6,035 nucleotides of DNA, from contig JAIVHD010000280.1 of NCBI GenBank assembly GCA_020201235.1, positions 1-6,035 of the forward strand, written 5' to 3'. The notes below the pieces were generated by a model, which did not search any database, had not been told where the DNA came from, and saw only the letters and a program-made list of their open reading frames with translations. The first letter of the stretch is position 1. Each line of letters starts with the position of its first letter. The DNA comes from Lysobacteraceae bacterium. Lineage in GTDB: Bacteria > Pseudomonadota > Gammaproteobacteria > Xanthomonadales > Wenzhouxiangellaceae. A program made the translations under genes and the position numbers. Shown here piece by piece: positions 1-5,752 of this stretch.

Positions 1-44
1 TTCTCCAGTCGGGGGTCGGTGACAACTTCATTCGAATCAGACAT
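1..44 (-). CDS. Partial ORF, start of probable IS3-family transposase subunit A
   Basis: Only the first 14 full codons are inside the window; the gene continues past the left edge. The peptide reads MSDSNEVVTDPRLE. A GGAG ribosome binding site at 52-55 sits seven bases before the ATG, so the start is well supported. The pattern 'DPRLEK' soon after the start recalls the N-terminus of OrfA proteins of some IS3-family elements, where it precedes a helix-turn-helix DNA-binding domain. That match is from memory and rests on very few residues. If right, the 5' end of the element lies between this start and the end of the crystallin-like gene at 220. The start codon is solid; the identity is tentative. 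Confidence 0.45.
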   Translation of the reverse strand, partial: MSDSNEVVTDPRLE

Positions 45-219
45 TTTTTCACTCCATGAGCGCCCTGAATGTTACAGATAAAACCGATCAGGAGCTGTTG
101 GACTGGATGTTGACACACAGGGCAGCGGAAGCGTACTTCACCCGTACGCTGACCAGGCAAAACGCGGTAGGCACGGGCCTGGGGCCGCCGCGGTAGATCG
201 GGTGGTGGATAATCCGGGC
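45..219. other. Intergenic stretch, possible insertion-sequence end
   Basis: These 175 bases separate the stop of the crystallin-like gene from the start of the edge ORF. If the edge ORF is an IS3-family OrfA, the inverted-repeat end of the element should lie here. The stretch near 94-118 has repeated TTGGAC/TTGACA-like words (gttggac, gttgacac) of the sort seen near element ends, but I cannot place the boundary. A 7-base inverted repeat, agcgtac (130-136) with gtacgct (144-150), lies about 70 bases downstream of the crystallin-like gene. It has no T-run after it on either strand, so it is at best a weak terminator. Confidence 0.3.
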
Positions 220-1680
220 TCAGATAGCCGAATCAATCGCGGCCAGTACCCGAAGCGATGCATCGACCAGCGTTCGCTGCTGGTCCGTGACCGTCTCGTT
301 ATAGTCATCCGCGACCGCATCCAGCGCCTTGCGCATCTGGTCGGCATAGGCATCGGCCAAGCTGGCGTAATTCACCGGCGTCACGGTGCCCGCCTGGTCG
401 ATCAGAATCATCCGGTGATTCTCATCAAAGGTCAACACGCCCGAAGCCGGGGCCGTGTATCCGTCGCTGTGACTGCGCGCGAAAAGATCGATGCTTCCCA
501 CCACAGAAAACATCCGGCCTTGTGGGTCGAAGCTCGCCTGCAGGATCAAGTGGTCATCTTTTTCAACGCCCGTGACAGCGTCGATCTTCACCGACGACAG
601 CGCACCACCGTTGGCATAGAAAAATGAATTGTCCGGATAATAGGCGCGGTAGGAAAAACCATCGTCGCTGAAGCCGACCGATGGATTGTGCTTGTCGTAA
701 TTCCAGCTGCTTGCTCCCAGGCCAGCCAGAAAATTCGATTCGTTGAACCCCTGTGATTCGCTGTCCTTGCCGAACAATTCCTGATGATAGGCCAGCACGC
801 AGCGGGCGATGCCGTGCGAAACCGCGGCCGGGAAATTCATCGTCCCGCCGTCGTCCTGGTAGGTGAAGACCGCGCTCAGAACCGTGTTGAGATGGTCCAC
901 GCAAAAGGTCAGCACCTTGGCCGTAAAGTCGATCACTTCGTTGGTTTCAACCGTGGCAACGACACCCACGCCATCGGTAATGACGATTTCGGCACCGTCG
1001 GCCAGGATCTTGGCGGCGTCATCGGCGACATCGATCGCGCCGTCGATGATCTTGATGGCCCAGTCGGGGATCTGCGAAGCGTCGGCCATCGTGTAGACGA
1101 CCTGTATACGGTCGACGAAATCGCCGCGGTAGTCCATGCTTAAAGTTACGACGGCATGATCGTCATGCTCGAGCTGGATATGATCCATATTGATCGTGAA
1201 CGAGATCTTGTCGGCACCGACAAGCATTTCGGGGTCGTAGATTCGATACTGCGAATCCTGAGCATAGTATTCGCTGTTGTACAGGTTGTTCAAACGATTG
1301 TAGTCGGAACCAGGGTAGAGAGCCTTCAGATTGTTGATGATGTTAGTGGTATTGACATTGGGCTTGTGATCGTATAACTGGAAGCTCTCGATGGTTTTGT
1401 CCATATCGTCTTCGTTATTATCGTCGCGCACATCGCTCATATTCTTGTTTTCATTCGGGCCGATCAGGGCAGTCCGGCCGCTGTAGTTTGCCTTCGAATA
1501 GACCCTGACCCAGGTTTCAGAGCTGGTCTGGATCGACCGGATGTCGTCTTTCATATCATCGTGGCTTTGCCCATGCCACTGAACCTCGTTCAGGTCGCTC
1601 TTGGAAGTCGGCCCGTCGTAGTTCTTATAATGCCCTTCGAAGTTCTGATCCTTCCAGAATGTTACATTGCAGTTCGACAT
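220..1680 (-). CDS. Beta/gamma-crystallin-like domain protein with large unknown C-terminal region
   Basis: A 486-residue protein starting at ATG 1680, with AAAGGA at 1690-1695 nine bases upstream. Residues about 4-103 look like a two-motif beta/gamma-crystallin (Greek key) domain. WKDQNFEG (9-16) and YSKANYSG (61-68) both fit the aromatic-x6-Gly signature. Each motif is followed by an acidic stretch (DDIRS at 45-49; DKTIES at 94-99) resembling, imperfectly, the family's calcium-binding N/D-N/D-x-x-S/T-S element. Residues about 105-486 match no family I can name. They include a likely helical, Ala/Asp-rich middle (about 205-300) and a C-terminal region rich in beta-type sequence, then a helical tail. 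There is no signal peptide or membrane segment, so a cytoplasmic location is likely. The protein is strongly acidic. Microbial crystallin domains bind calcium or stabilise proteins; the job of this one is unknown. It appears to be transcribed alone. Confidence 0.8.
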   Translation of the reverse strand: MSNCNVTFWKDQNFEGHYKNYDGPTSKSDLNEVQWHGQSHDDMKDDIRSIQTSSETWVRVYSKANYSGRTALIGPNENKNMSDVRDDNNEDDMDKTIESFQLYDHKPNVNTTNIINNLKALYPGSDYNRLNNLYNSEYYAQDSQYRIYDPEMLVGADKISFTINMDHIQLEHDDHAVVTLSMDYRGDFVDRIQVVYTMADASQIPDWAIKIIDGAIDVADDAAKILADGAEIVITDGVGVVATVETNEVIDFTAKVLTFCVDHLNTVLSAVFTYQDDGGTMNFPAAVSHGIARCVLAYHQELFGKDSESQGFNESNFLAGLGASSWNYDKHNPSVGFSDDGFSYRAYYPDNSFFYANGGALSSVKIDAVTGVEKDDHLILQASFDPQGRMFSVVGSIDLFARSHSDGYTAPASGVLTFDENHRMILIDQAGTVTPVNYASLADAYADQMRKALDAVADDYNETVTDQQRTLVDASLRVLAAIDSAI

Positions 1681-2021
1681 TATTGTTATTCCTTTATTGA
1701 TTGAAATGAACCGTCGGGGTGCCCAGCTTCGGCATTCAATCGACCATCGTTCGACTCGTCGCCGCGCTTAGACGGCGTCTGCCCGTTCAACGCGGATCCG
1801 CTGTTCGTCTACTGCTGCGCAAACGACGGAAGGCTTTCCCGTCATTTACACACGTCGTCATTGAAATTGCCAAGCTCAAGCCAACCCCGCGGGTATCGCG
1901 AGTGTAGCATTTCCAAGCCATCGGAACGGCCATCGCTTCGTGGTCCAAACGCACGCAAGCGCTGCCTGCACACGTGCTTTCCGATGGCAACTCGACCAGA
2001 CCAGCATCCATCGGACACGCG

Positions 2022-2030
2022 AAGGAGGAG
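2022..2030 (+). promoter_or_regulatory. Strong ribosome binding site before the dehydrogenase-like remnant
   Basis: AAGGAGGAG is nearly a full complement of the 16S rRNA tail and lies nine bases before ATG 2040. So strong a site in front of a 60-codon frame with no recognisable full-length product suggests that a real gene once started here. Confidence 0.6.
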
Positions 2031-2039
2031 TAGCAACGC

Positions 2040-2222
2040 ATGACCGATCTTAAATCGGCGGTGATAACCGGCTCATCCAGCAAATCAATTGGACAGGCAC
2101 AAGTCAGGGAACTGCATCTATGGGGGCACATTCCGCTTGGCGATCGCGGGAAACCACACGGACACCCATCGAATAGGAAGATTTCTCAAGACGTCGTCCG
2201 GGAGTTGCCCGACCCGCGATGA
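2040..2222 (+). pseudogene. Possible remnant of a short-chain dehydrogenase 5' end
   Basis: The first residues, MTDLKSAVITGSSSKSIGQA, resemble the N-terminus of short-chain dehydrogenases/reductases such as 3-hydroxybutyrate dehydrogenase. In those, a beta strand leads into the cofactor-binding TGxxxGxG loop (typically TGSTSGIG). Here the loop reads TGSSSKSIG, so the middle glycine is lost and a residue appears inserted. After about residue 20 the similarity stops, and the frame ends after 60 codons instead of roughly 250. The strong ribosome binding site at 2022-2030 supports a true former start. The reading as a remnant is inference from a short match; a chance small ORF or a novel small protein cannot be excluded. 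Confidence 0.4.
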
Positions 2223-2309
2223 ATGGTAAGAAATTCCGGCACTCGGCTGCTTGCTGGTCATTTATTGATCATATCTGCGATCTTCGAACACGCGAAACCC
2301 GGCGCTCGT

Positions 2310-2338
2310 TTGACTATGGGTCATTTTGTAGCTACAAT
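2310..2338 (+). promoter_or_regulatory. Sigma-70 promoter of the toxin-antitoxin operon
   Basis: The -35 box TTGACT (2310-2315) and the -10 box TACAAT (2333-2338) are separated by exactly 17 bases, each one mismatch from consensus. Transcription would start near 2345, leaving a leader of only about 23 bases before the antitoxin ATG at 2368. Confidence 0.8.
2326..2337. promoter_or_regulatory. Candidate operator palindrome over the -10 box
   Basis: TTGTAGCTACAA is a perfect 12-base palindrome covering most of the -10 element. DinJ/RelB-type antitoxins bind palindromes at their own promoters through a ribbon-helix-helix domain and repress the operon, more tightly with toxin. The position fits such autoregulation. 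The palindrome is seen directly; its use as the operator is inference. Confidence 0.55.
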
Positions 2339-2367
2339 AGGCCACATCAATCAGCCGATGCAATACC

Positions 2368-2628
2368 ATGAGTACTAAAACCGTAGTCCGTGCCCGGATC
2401 GACAGCGAAACAAAAGAACAGGCCGCGCAAGCACTGGCCGAAATGGGTCTGTCCGTTTCCGACTATATTCGTATGGCCTTGATCCGCGTAGCACATGACA
2501 AGGCCATTCCCTTCCAGGTGAAAACCCCCAATGCGGTGACTGCGGAAACGCTGCGAAAAAGCAAGCGTGGTGAAGATATTCACACTGCCCGTGACGCCGA
2601 CGACCTGTTTAAACAACTGGGCATCTGA
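2368..2628 (+). CDS. dinJ: RelB/DinJ-family antitoxin
   Basis: An 86-residue protein, the same length as E. coli DinJ and similar along all of it. Residues about 4-45 form the ribbon-helix-helix DNA-binding and dimerisation domain: strand KTVVRARID, helix with QAAQALAEMGL, then the typical SVSDYIRMALIRVA. The C-terminal part, ending DADDLFKQLGI, matches the DinJ segment that wraps around the toxin and blocks its active site. It neutralises the YafQ-type mRNA interferase and probably represses its own promoter through the palindrome at 2326-2337. The start has no obvious Shine-Dalgarno, but the frame, length and first residues fit the family. The stop is followed with no gap by the toxin GTG, so the two are translationally coupled. 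The antitoxin shows no damage. Confidence 0.92.
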   Translation: MSTKTVVRARIDSETKEQAAQALAEMGLSVSDYIRMALIRVAHDKAIPFQVKTPNAVTAETLRKSKRGEDIHTARDADDLFKQLGI

Positions 2629-2900
2629 GTGAGACGGCCCAGCTACTCTGGGCAATTCCGGCGCGATGTCAAACGCGCAAAAAAAAGGGAAAGGACATGG
2701 CCAAGCTTCGACTTGTCCTGCAGATGCTGATCGACGGCGACCAATTACCCTCGCGCCTCAACGATCATCCACTGAAAGGCTCCTGGAAAGGTTGGCGCGA
2801 TCTTCACATTGAGCCGGACTGGCTGTTGCTCTACACGGCCACTCCCGCGGATGTCCGCTTCGAACGAACCGGAACTCATGCTGATCTGTTCAGGCAGTAA
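2629..2900 (+). pseudogene. yafQ: YafQ-family mRNA interferase toxin, split by a -1 frame change
   Basis: YafQ is a ribosome-dependent endoribonuclease that cuts mRNA when freed from DinJ. The frame from GTG 2629, touching the antitoxin stop, gives VRRPSYSGQFRRDVKRAKK, which fits the YafQ N-terminus. Family similarity then moves to the -1 frame and continues from ATG 2697 to the stop at 2898-2900. The switch lies in eight A at 2679-2686; nine would give one 90-residue protein, against 92 in E. coli. In the 67-residue downstream part the residues matching the known active site are all present: His24, His37, Asp41, Trp42, His61 and Phe65, in the motifs DHPLKGSWKG, HIEPDW and RFERTGTHADLF. It may be an inactivated toxin, a programmed or slippage-dependent frameshift, or a sequencing error. 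ATG 2697 could also be used alone (GGG at 2687-2689), giving a form lacking the first helix. Confidence 0.85.
2679..2689 (+). other. Slippery run AAAAAAAAGGG at the toxin frame break
   Basis: Eight A followed by GGG. In the upstream frame it reads GCA AAA AAA AGG, containing the -1 slippery heptamer A-AAA-AAA. After a -1 slip the codons are AAA AAA AAG GGA and the toxin frame is restored. Such a run also allows transcriptional slippage or loss and gain of one A during replication. Confidence 0.6.
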
Positions 2901-3351
2901 CAAGGAGGACAACACGGACCCATCGCATCGACGCCGCCTGCCGCGGAGCCGTCAAGTCAGAGCCCCAATCTAGGTGGCGAATCTACAGGCTTGGCTGCAA
3001 GCCGGCGCGGTTCACACAGTAGCCCAGCCGTGTCAAGCACGCGTGCCCGCAACGCATGGTTTAGAGCAAGGGAAAACAGACTATATAACCTGTTAACAAA
3101 AGATCCGATCGCCGGCTCTGCGGGCAATGGGTTCGTTTTCGGGGTTGCGGCATGGGCTGTTGGTTCGAATGATCCAAGAACCCAGCGTAGCCGGCTGCGC
3201 CAGAGAAGAAAATAGGCAAATCGGCCGAATTCGGGTAGGTAAATCTCCCGTGGTGTGCCTGTCCTGGCTTTCGCAGCCTCGTTTACGCATCACCTGGTGC
3301 AGGCCAGGTGCGCCTGATAAGTCCCGGAAGCTTATTCAGCGCGATCTTAAA
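2901..3351. other. Intergenic region without a recognisable gene
   Basis: These 451 bases lie between the convergent toxin and CheB-like genes. The short frames present have no domain, no good start site and compositionally odd products. An isolated strong Shine-Dalgarno-like AAGGAGGA at 2902-2909, directly after the toxin stop, has no ATG, GTG or TTG at a usable distance. Two hairpin-forming repeats lie near the end of the cheB-like gene. I found no attC site, tRNA or terminator with a T-run. Confidence 0.5.
3291..3310. repeat. Short inverted repeat downstream of the CheB-like gene
   Basis: CACCTGG (3291-3297) and CCAGGTG (3304-3310) form a 7-base stem with a 6-base loop, about 40 bases past the CheB-like stop. 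No T-run follows on either strand, so it is not a canonical intrinsic terminator, although it could slow polymerase or protect the mRNA 3' end. A weaker repeat, ataag/cttat at about 3317-3335, lies between it and the gene. Confidence 0.35.
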
Positions 3352-4374
3352 TTATTTCAGATTGTCGCCACTAAGGCTTTCATGCCTGAGTACTTCCTGG
3401 TAAAACATTTTATGTTTTTGTTCAATTTCATGCGCCTTTTCCAGATATAGCGCTGCCCGGTCGGAAGCCCCGGTATCCTCAAGATGTTTTCCCATATGCT
3501 TAAGCAGCATGATTGACTCTTCCATGCTGCGGACTATCTGCCACATCATAAGCCCGGAAGATTCCATCACCGCTTCCAGCAAGGCATTGTCGCTGTACGC
3601 ATGTCCGGTATGGCACCTGAAGCGCGAAAGCTTGCCCTCCGTGACCTTCATCAGTGTACCGTGGCACTCGGGGCAGGTAAAAGGTGTTAATTCACCCATG
3701 TAGATACCTCCATCAGCAAGTTCGGGTGATTTGCCTGCGGCAATCTCTACTTCGACTGCGATCCGCCTTTCAAGGTCGGCATTTGCGTTCGTTGCTGCCG
3801 GGACCGTTTGCCTGACAAGATCATTTAGCAACCTGGCAATTTTGAGAGAAGGCAGTTTATAGTCTGGCTCGACATACTCGAGGGCGTTGCGGGGCATGGC
3901 CTCATATCGTGACTGGTCTGGGTCCTGGATGATCGTGATGCCGCCCAGACGCTGAATGGTCCACAGGCCAGAGGTGCCATCATCTAGTAGACCTGATAAT
4001 ACGACCCCGATTGATGCAGGGCCGTATGCATACGCCGCAGAGCGAAACAGCGCATCGATCGACGGACGAAACCGGTTTTCCTTCGGACCGCGTTTGACGG
4101 CTATATGGTTGTTCTCTATCAACAGGTGATGATCGGGTGGGGCCACATAGATTAATCCATTCCTGATTTCGTCACCATCTCGCGGGTGAACGGCCTCCAG
4201 AGACGAATTATTGCTCAAAATAGCAGGGAGATAACTCGGTGCCGCGGGTGCAATATGCAGAACAACAAATATGGCTGCGGGGATGTCTGAAGGAAGGACT
4301 GAAAGCACCTCCTTCAGCGTTTCGACCCCACCTGCTGAAGCGCCGAGAACGATACACCGAGAAGATGTGGCCAT
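3352..4374 (-). CDS. cheB: Stand-alone CheB-type methylesterase with C-terminal zinc-ribbon-like segment
   Basis: A 340-residue protein starting at ATG 4374 with AAGGAA nine bases upstream. Residues 6-190 form a CheB methylesterase domain. The catalytic triad of the family is visible as Ser13 (LGASAGGVE), His40 (VVLHIAP) and Asp132 (LSGLLDDGTSGL). YVAPPDHHL (76-84), FRPSIDALFRS (102-112) and AMPRNA (159-164) are also typical. CheB removes methyl groups from, and deamidates, glutamates of chemoreceptors. The usual N-terminal receiver domain is absent, so phosphorylation by CheA cannot control it in the normal way. Residues 232-260 carry CPECHG and FRCHTGH, a probable metal-binding ribbon (Cys234, Cys237, Cys254, His255 or His258), followed by a helical tail. 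CheB proteins of this layout are often seen outside chemotaxis operons. No cheR or receptor gene is in the window, so its target is unknown. Confidence 0.88.
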   Translation of the reverse strand: MATSSRCIVLGASAGGVETLKEVLSVLPSDIPAAIFVVLHIAPAAPSYLPAILSNNSSLEAVHPRDGDEIRNGLIYVAPPDHHLLIENNHIAVKRGPKENRFRPSIDALFRSAAYAYGPASIGVVLSGLLDDGTSGLWTIQRLGGITIIQDPDQSRYEAMPRNALEYVEPDYKLPSLKIARLLNDLVRQTVPAATNANADLERRIAVEVEIAAGKSPELADGGIYMGELTPFTCPECHGTLMKVTEGKLSRFRCHTGHAYSDNALLEAVMESSGLMMWQIVRSMEESIMLLKHMGKHLEDTGASDRAALYLEKAHEIEQKHKMFYQEVLRHESLSGDNLK

Positions 4375-4492
4375 AACGTTTGTTTCCTTGATTTAAATTC
4401 CGCTAGAACATTTGTATATCAGGCTTGAAATGGTCGTTCTGTTCGATAGCGTACTCTGCGGAACCAAGTGGACAGGCACATCCTGAAGATCA
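4375..4492 (-). promoter_or_regulatory. Spacer before the CheB-like gene, possible own promoter
   Basis: The 118-base gap is AT-richer than its surroundings and larger than expected for tight co-transcription. On the minus strand it contains TATACA, a reasonable -10, but no good -35 at 16-18 bases from it. The CheB-like gene may therefore have its own promoter or depend on read-through from the two genes upstream. Confidence 0.25.
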
Positions 4493-4915
4493 TCAGGCCT
4501 GTTGATCGAGGATGTGGCGGCTGGCCTGCTGCATGGGCGAGAGCCGGTCCGCCAGCTCGCGCTCTGTGGCGGCCTTGTCCAGCGTTTCGAGCAGGTTCTT
4601 CTCTTCATCGATAAATCGCACGGACAATTCGTGAGTCTGGTTATCATCAAGCCAATCGGCGACGTGACTGGCCAGATTACGCAGGTCGTTGAGCTCGGTT
4701 TCGGCATCGCGTGGCAGCAAGCCTCGCTTCCTTATCAGATCCTCCAGATCTTCGGCCTGTTGCTCAAGTTGTTCGGCCCGCAGGCCGAAACGCTCGCGGA
4801 GCGCCTGGTTTTGGATCAGAGTTTCCAGACTGTGACGATAGCGGCCGGCCAATTGTCGGCTGAGTCGCGCGGTTTCGAGAAGTGCAGCTTCGGGTTCGGT
4901 ATGGATCAGACGCAT
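4493..4915 (-). CDS. Small all-helical protein of unknown function
   Basis: A 140-residue protein starting at ATG 4915. A GAGG ribosome binding site at 4923-4926 overlaps the stop of the kinase-like gene; the gap is nine bases, so the two genes are co-transcribed and probably translationally coupled. The sequence is rich in Leu, Glu, Gln, Arg and Ala and lacks Cys, long hydrophobic runs and a signal peptide. At least four amphipathic helices are suggested, at about 5-42, 43-64 (LRAEQLEQQAEDLEDLIRKR, coiled-coil-like), 69-92 and 95-138. HELSVRFIDEEKNLLETLDKA looks like the Glu/His-bearing helices of ferritin-like four-helix bundles found in stress-related small proteins, but the metal ligands of a true ferritin site are not clear. 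I do not recognise a specific family. It is a cytoplasmic helical-bundle protein whose role may be tied to the lipid-kinase-like neighbour. Confidence 0.7.
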   Translation of the reverse strand: MRLIHTEPEAALLETARLSRQLAGRYRHSLETLIQNQALRERFGLRAEQLEQQAEDLEDLIRKRGLLPRDAETELNDLRNLASHVADWLDDNQTHELSVRFIDEEKNLLETLDKAATERELADRLSPMQQASRHILDQQA

Positions 4916-4924
4916 TGATGTACC

Positions 4925-5626
4925 TCAGTCAGGAGCGAAAATCTTGAGTGCTTGCGGCCGGACCTCGCACGCCAATGGCGTCGAGGTGAGAAACTCACCA
5001 TCCACCGTGATCTCCATTTTCGGACGGGTGGTGAGAACCAGTCTCGGGCAGCGTATATGAGTCATATCGTCAGCGGCACGGGTATTATGGCCCCAGCGCA
5101 GTCGACCGATGACCTCAAATGATCGATGCTTGCGAAAAGCGCGAATGACACCAATCAGATAGGAGAAAACGCCAAGGCGGGCCTTGGTCTCGCTATCCAT
5201 CTGCCGGGTCATCTGCGGGCCCAGCCCTAGACCGATGGCATTGACGAAACTCACCTGGTTGGCATACGCGACGTCTATTTGGCGAATATGCCCATCCAAA
5301 ATGATGGCGAATGCCTGGTCGAGATCCTCGGGAATCTCCAACGAGCGAGCCAGGTCATTGGCGGTTCCTATGGGCAACAGGCCCAACGGACGGTTGACTT
5401 CCAGCACCGCGTCCAGGGCCAGATTGACGGTGCCGTCGCCGCCGCCGAGCACCACCTGATCGACCTGCGGCCCATGTCGGCGAATCAACCCGGGGAGATC
5501 TTCCGGCCGGTCGGGCTGCTCGACAATCACTGGCCCCAGGGACCCGAATCGCTCGGCCAATTCGGCCAGGCTCGTTTTGCCCGAGCAGCTTCCGTGGTTG
5601 TTAATCAGCAGGGTCGAAGTACTCAT
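4925..5626 (-). CDS. YegS/diacylglycerol-kinase-like lipid kinase, shortened
   Basis: A 233-residue protein with the N-terminal nucleotide-binding fold of the diacylglycerol kinase catalytic family (YegS, DgkB, sphingosine kinase), which phosphorylates lipids with ATP at the membrane. GGGDGT (61-66) is the conserved ATP-binding loop, and LGLLPIGTANDLAR (81-94) and FVNAIGLGLG (127-136) are further family blocks. VDGE (208-211) and PQALKIFAP (224-232) match the conserved C-terminal end. Family members usually have about 290-310 residues. The block normally found between the 'SYLIGVIRAF' helix (155-164) and the region before VDGE is missing; it carries the conserved NGR..GGG and DDGxLD motifs. 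Here FEVIGRLRWGHNTR (170-183) joins the two sides. This looks like an in-frame internal deletion of some 60-70 residues, so activity is doubtful. No clear Shine-Dalgarno precedes ATG 5626. It is first in an operon with the helical protein. Confidence 0.82.
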   Translation of the reverse strand: MSTSTLLINNHGSCSGKTSLAELAERFGSLGPVIVEQPDRPEDLPGLIRRHGPQVDQVVLGGGDGTVNLALDAVLEVNRPLGLLPIGTANDLARSLEIPEDLDQAFAIILDGHIRQIDVAYANQVSFVNAIGLGLGPQMTRQMDSETKARLGVFSYLIGVIRAFRKHRSFEVIGRLRWGHNTRAADDMTHIRCPRLVLTTRPKMEITVDGEFLTSTPLACEVRPQALKIFAPD

Positions 5627-5752
5627 ACGTTTCGAAGAGGATCCTGTTGGTCCGGCTCCGCGTGGCTAGGAGTGATTTTTCCGGAAAGCGGTATTCAGTC
5701 TGCAATATATACCGTAAACCGGCTAGCGGGCGTGGCGTTGCTTGACCCCAAC
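5627..5752. other. Upstream region of the kinase-like gene
   Basis: These bases must hold the promoter of the minus-strand operon. The only AT-rich word is at about 5704-5712 (aatatatac), which on the minus strand offers TATATT as a -10. No matching -35 stands at the usual distance. The stretch ends where the first repeat copy begins, so that repeat sits directly upstream of the operon's promoter zone. Confidence 0.3.

Larger units (their letters stand above)
1681..2309. other. Long intergenic region without an intact gene
   Basis: The 629 bases between the divergent crystallin-like gene and the toxin-antitoxin promoter contain only short overlapping reading frames on both strands with no recognisable domain. 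The one part that looks gene-derived is the dehydrogenase-like start at 2040. The word CCATCGGA occurs at 1918-1925 and 2008-2015 and inverted at 1980-1987, giving an 8-base stem with a 20-base loop just upstream of that remnant. I saw no tRNA, riboswitch or clear terminator. The region is most simply decayed or rearranged DNA. Confidence 0.5.

Noticed and set aside
202..1377. Plus-strand frames of 73-141 codons opposite the crystallin-like gene
   Set aside because: They are antisense to a long gene with a clear domain, have no ribosome binding sites and give low-complexity or Arg/Val/Ile-rich products.
1719..2131. Overlapping plus and minus frames of 60-114 codons
   Set aside because: Arg-rich or Cys-rich products without recognisable domains or start signals; they overlap each other on both strands, as expected of noncoding GC-rich DNA.
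2219..2371. 50-codon plus frame starting ATGA at 2219 and overlapping the antitoxin ATG
   Set aside because: Neatly spaced, but the toxin-antitoxin promoter lies inside it, it has no ribosome binding site, and the product resembles nothing.
2347..2655. Minus-strand frame of 102 codons over the antitoxin
   Set aside because: Shadow of the DinJ-like gene, which has full-length family similarity.
3060..3095. Promoter-like TTTAGA and TATAAC
   Set aside because: Weak -35, and no gene starts downstream on the plus strand.
3161..3170. tRNA T-loop-like word GGTTCGAAT
   Set aside because: No matching acceptor, D or anticodon stems could be built around it.
2901..3351. Integron attC site after the toxin-antitoxin pair
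   Set aside because: Looked for because such pairs often sit in integron cassettes; no GTTRRRY/RYYYAAC pair with the right inner repeats was found.
2991..3450. Short frames between the toxin and the CheB-like gene
   Set aside because: No domain, no ribosome binding site, product composition typical of noncoding DNA; one runs into the antisense of the CheB-like gene.
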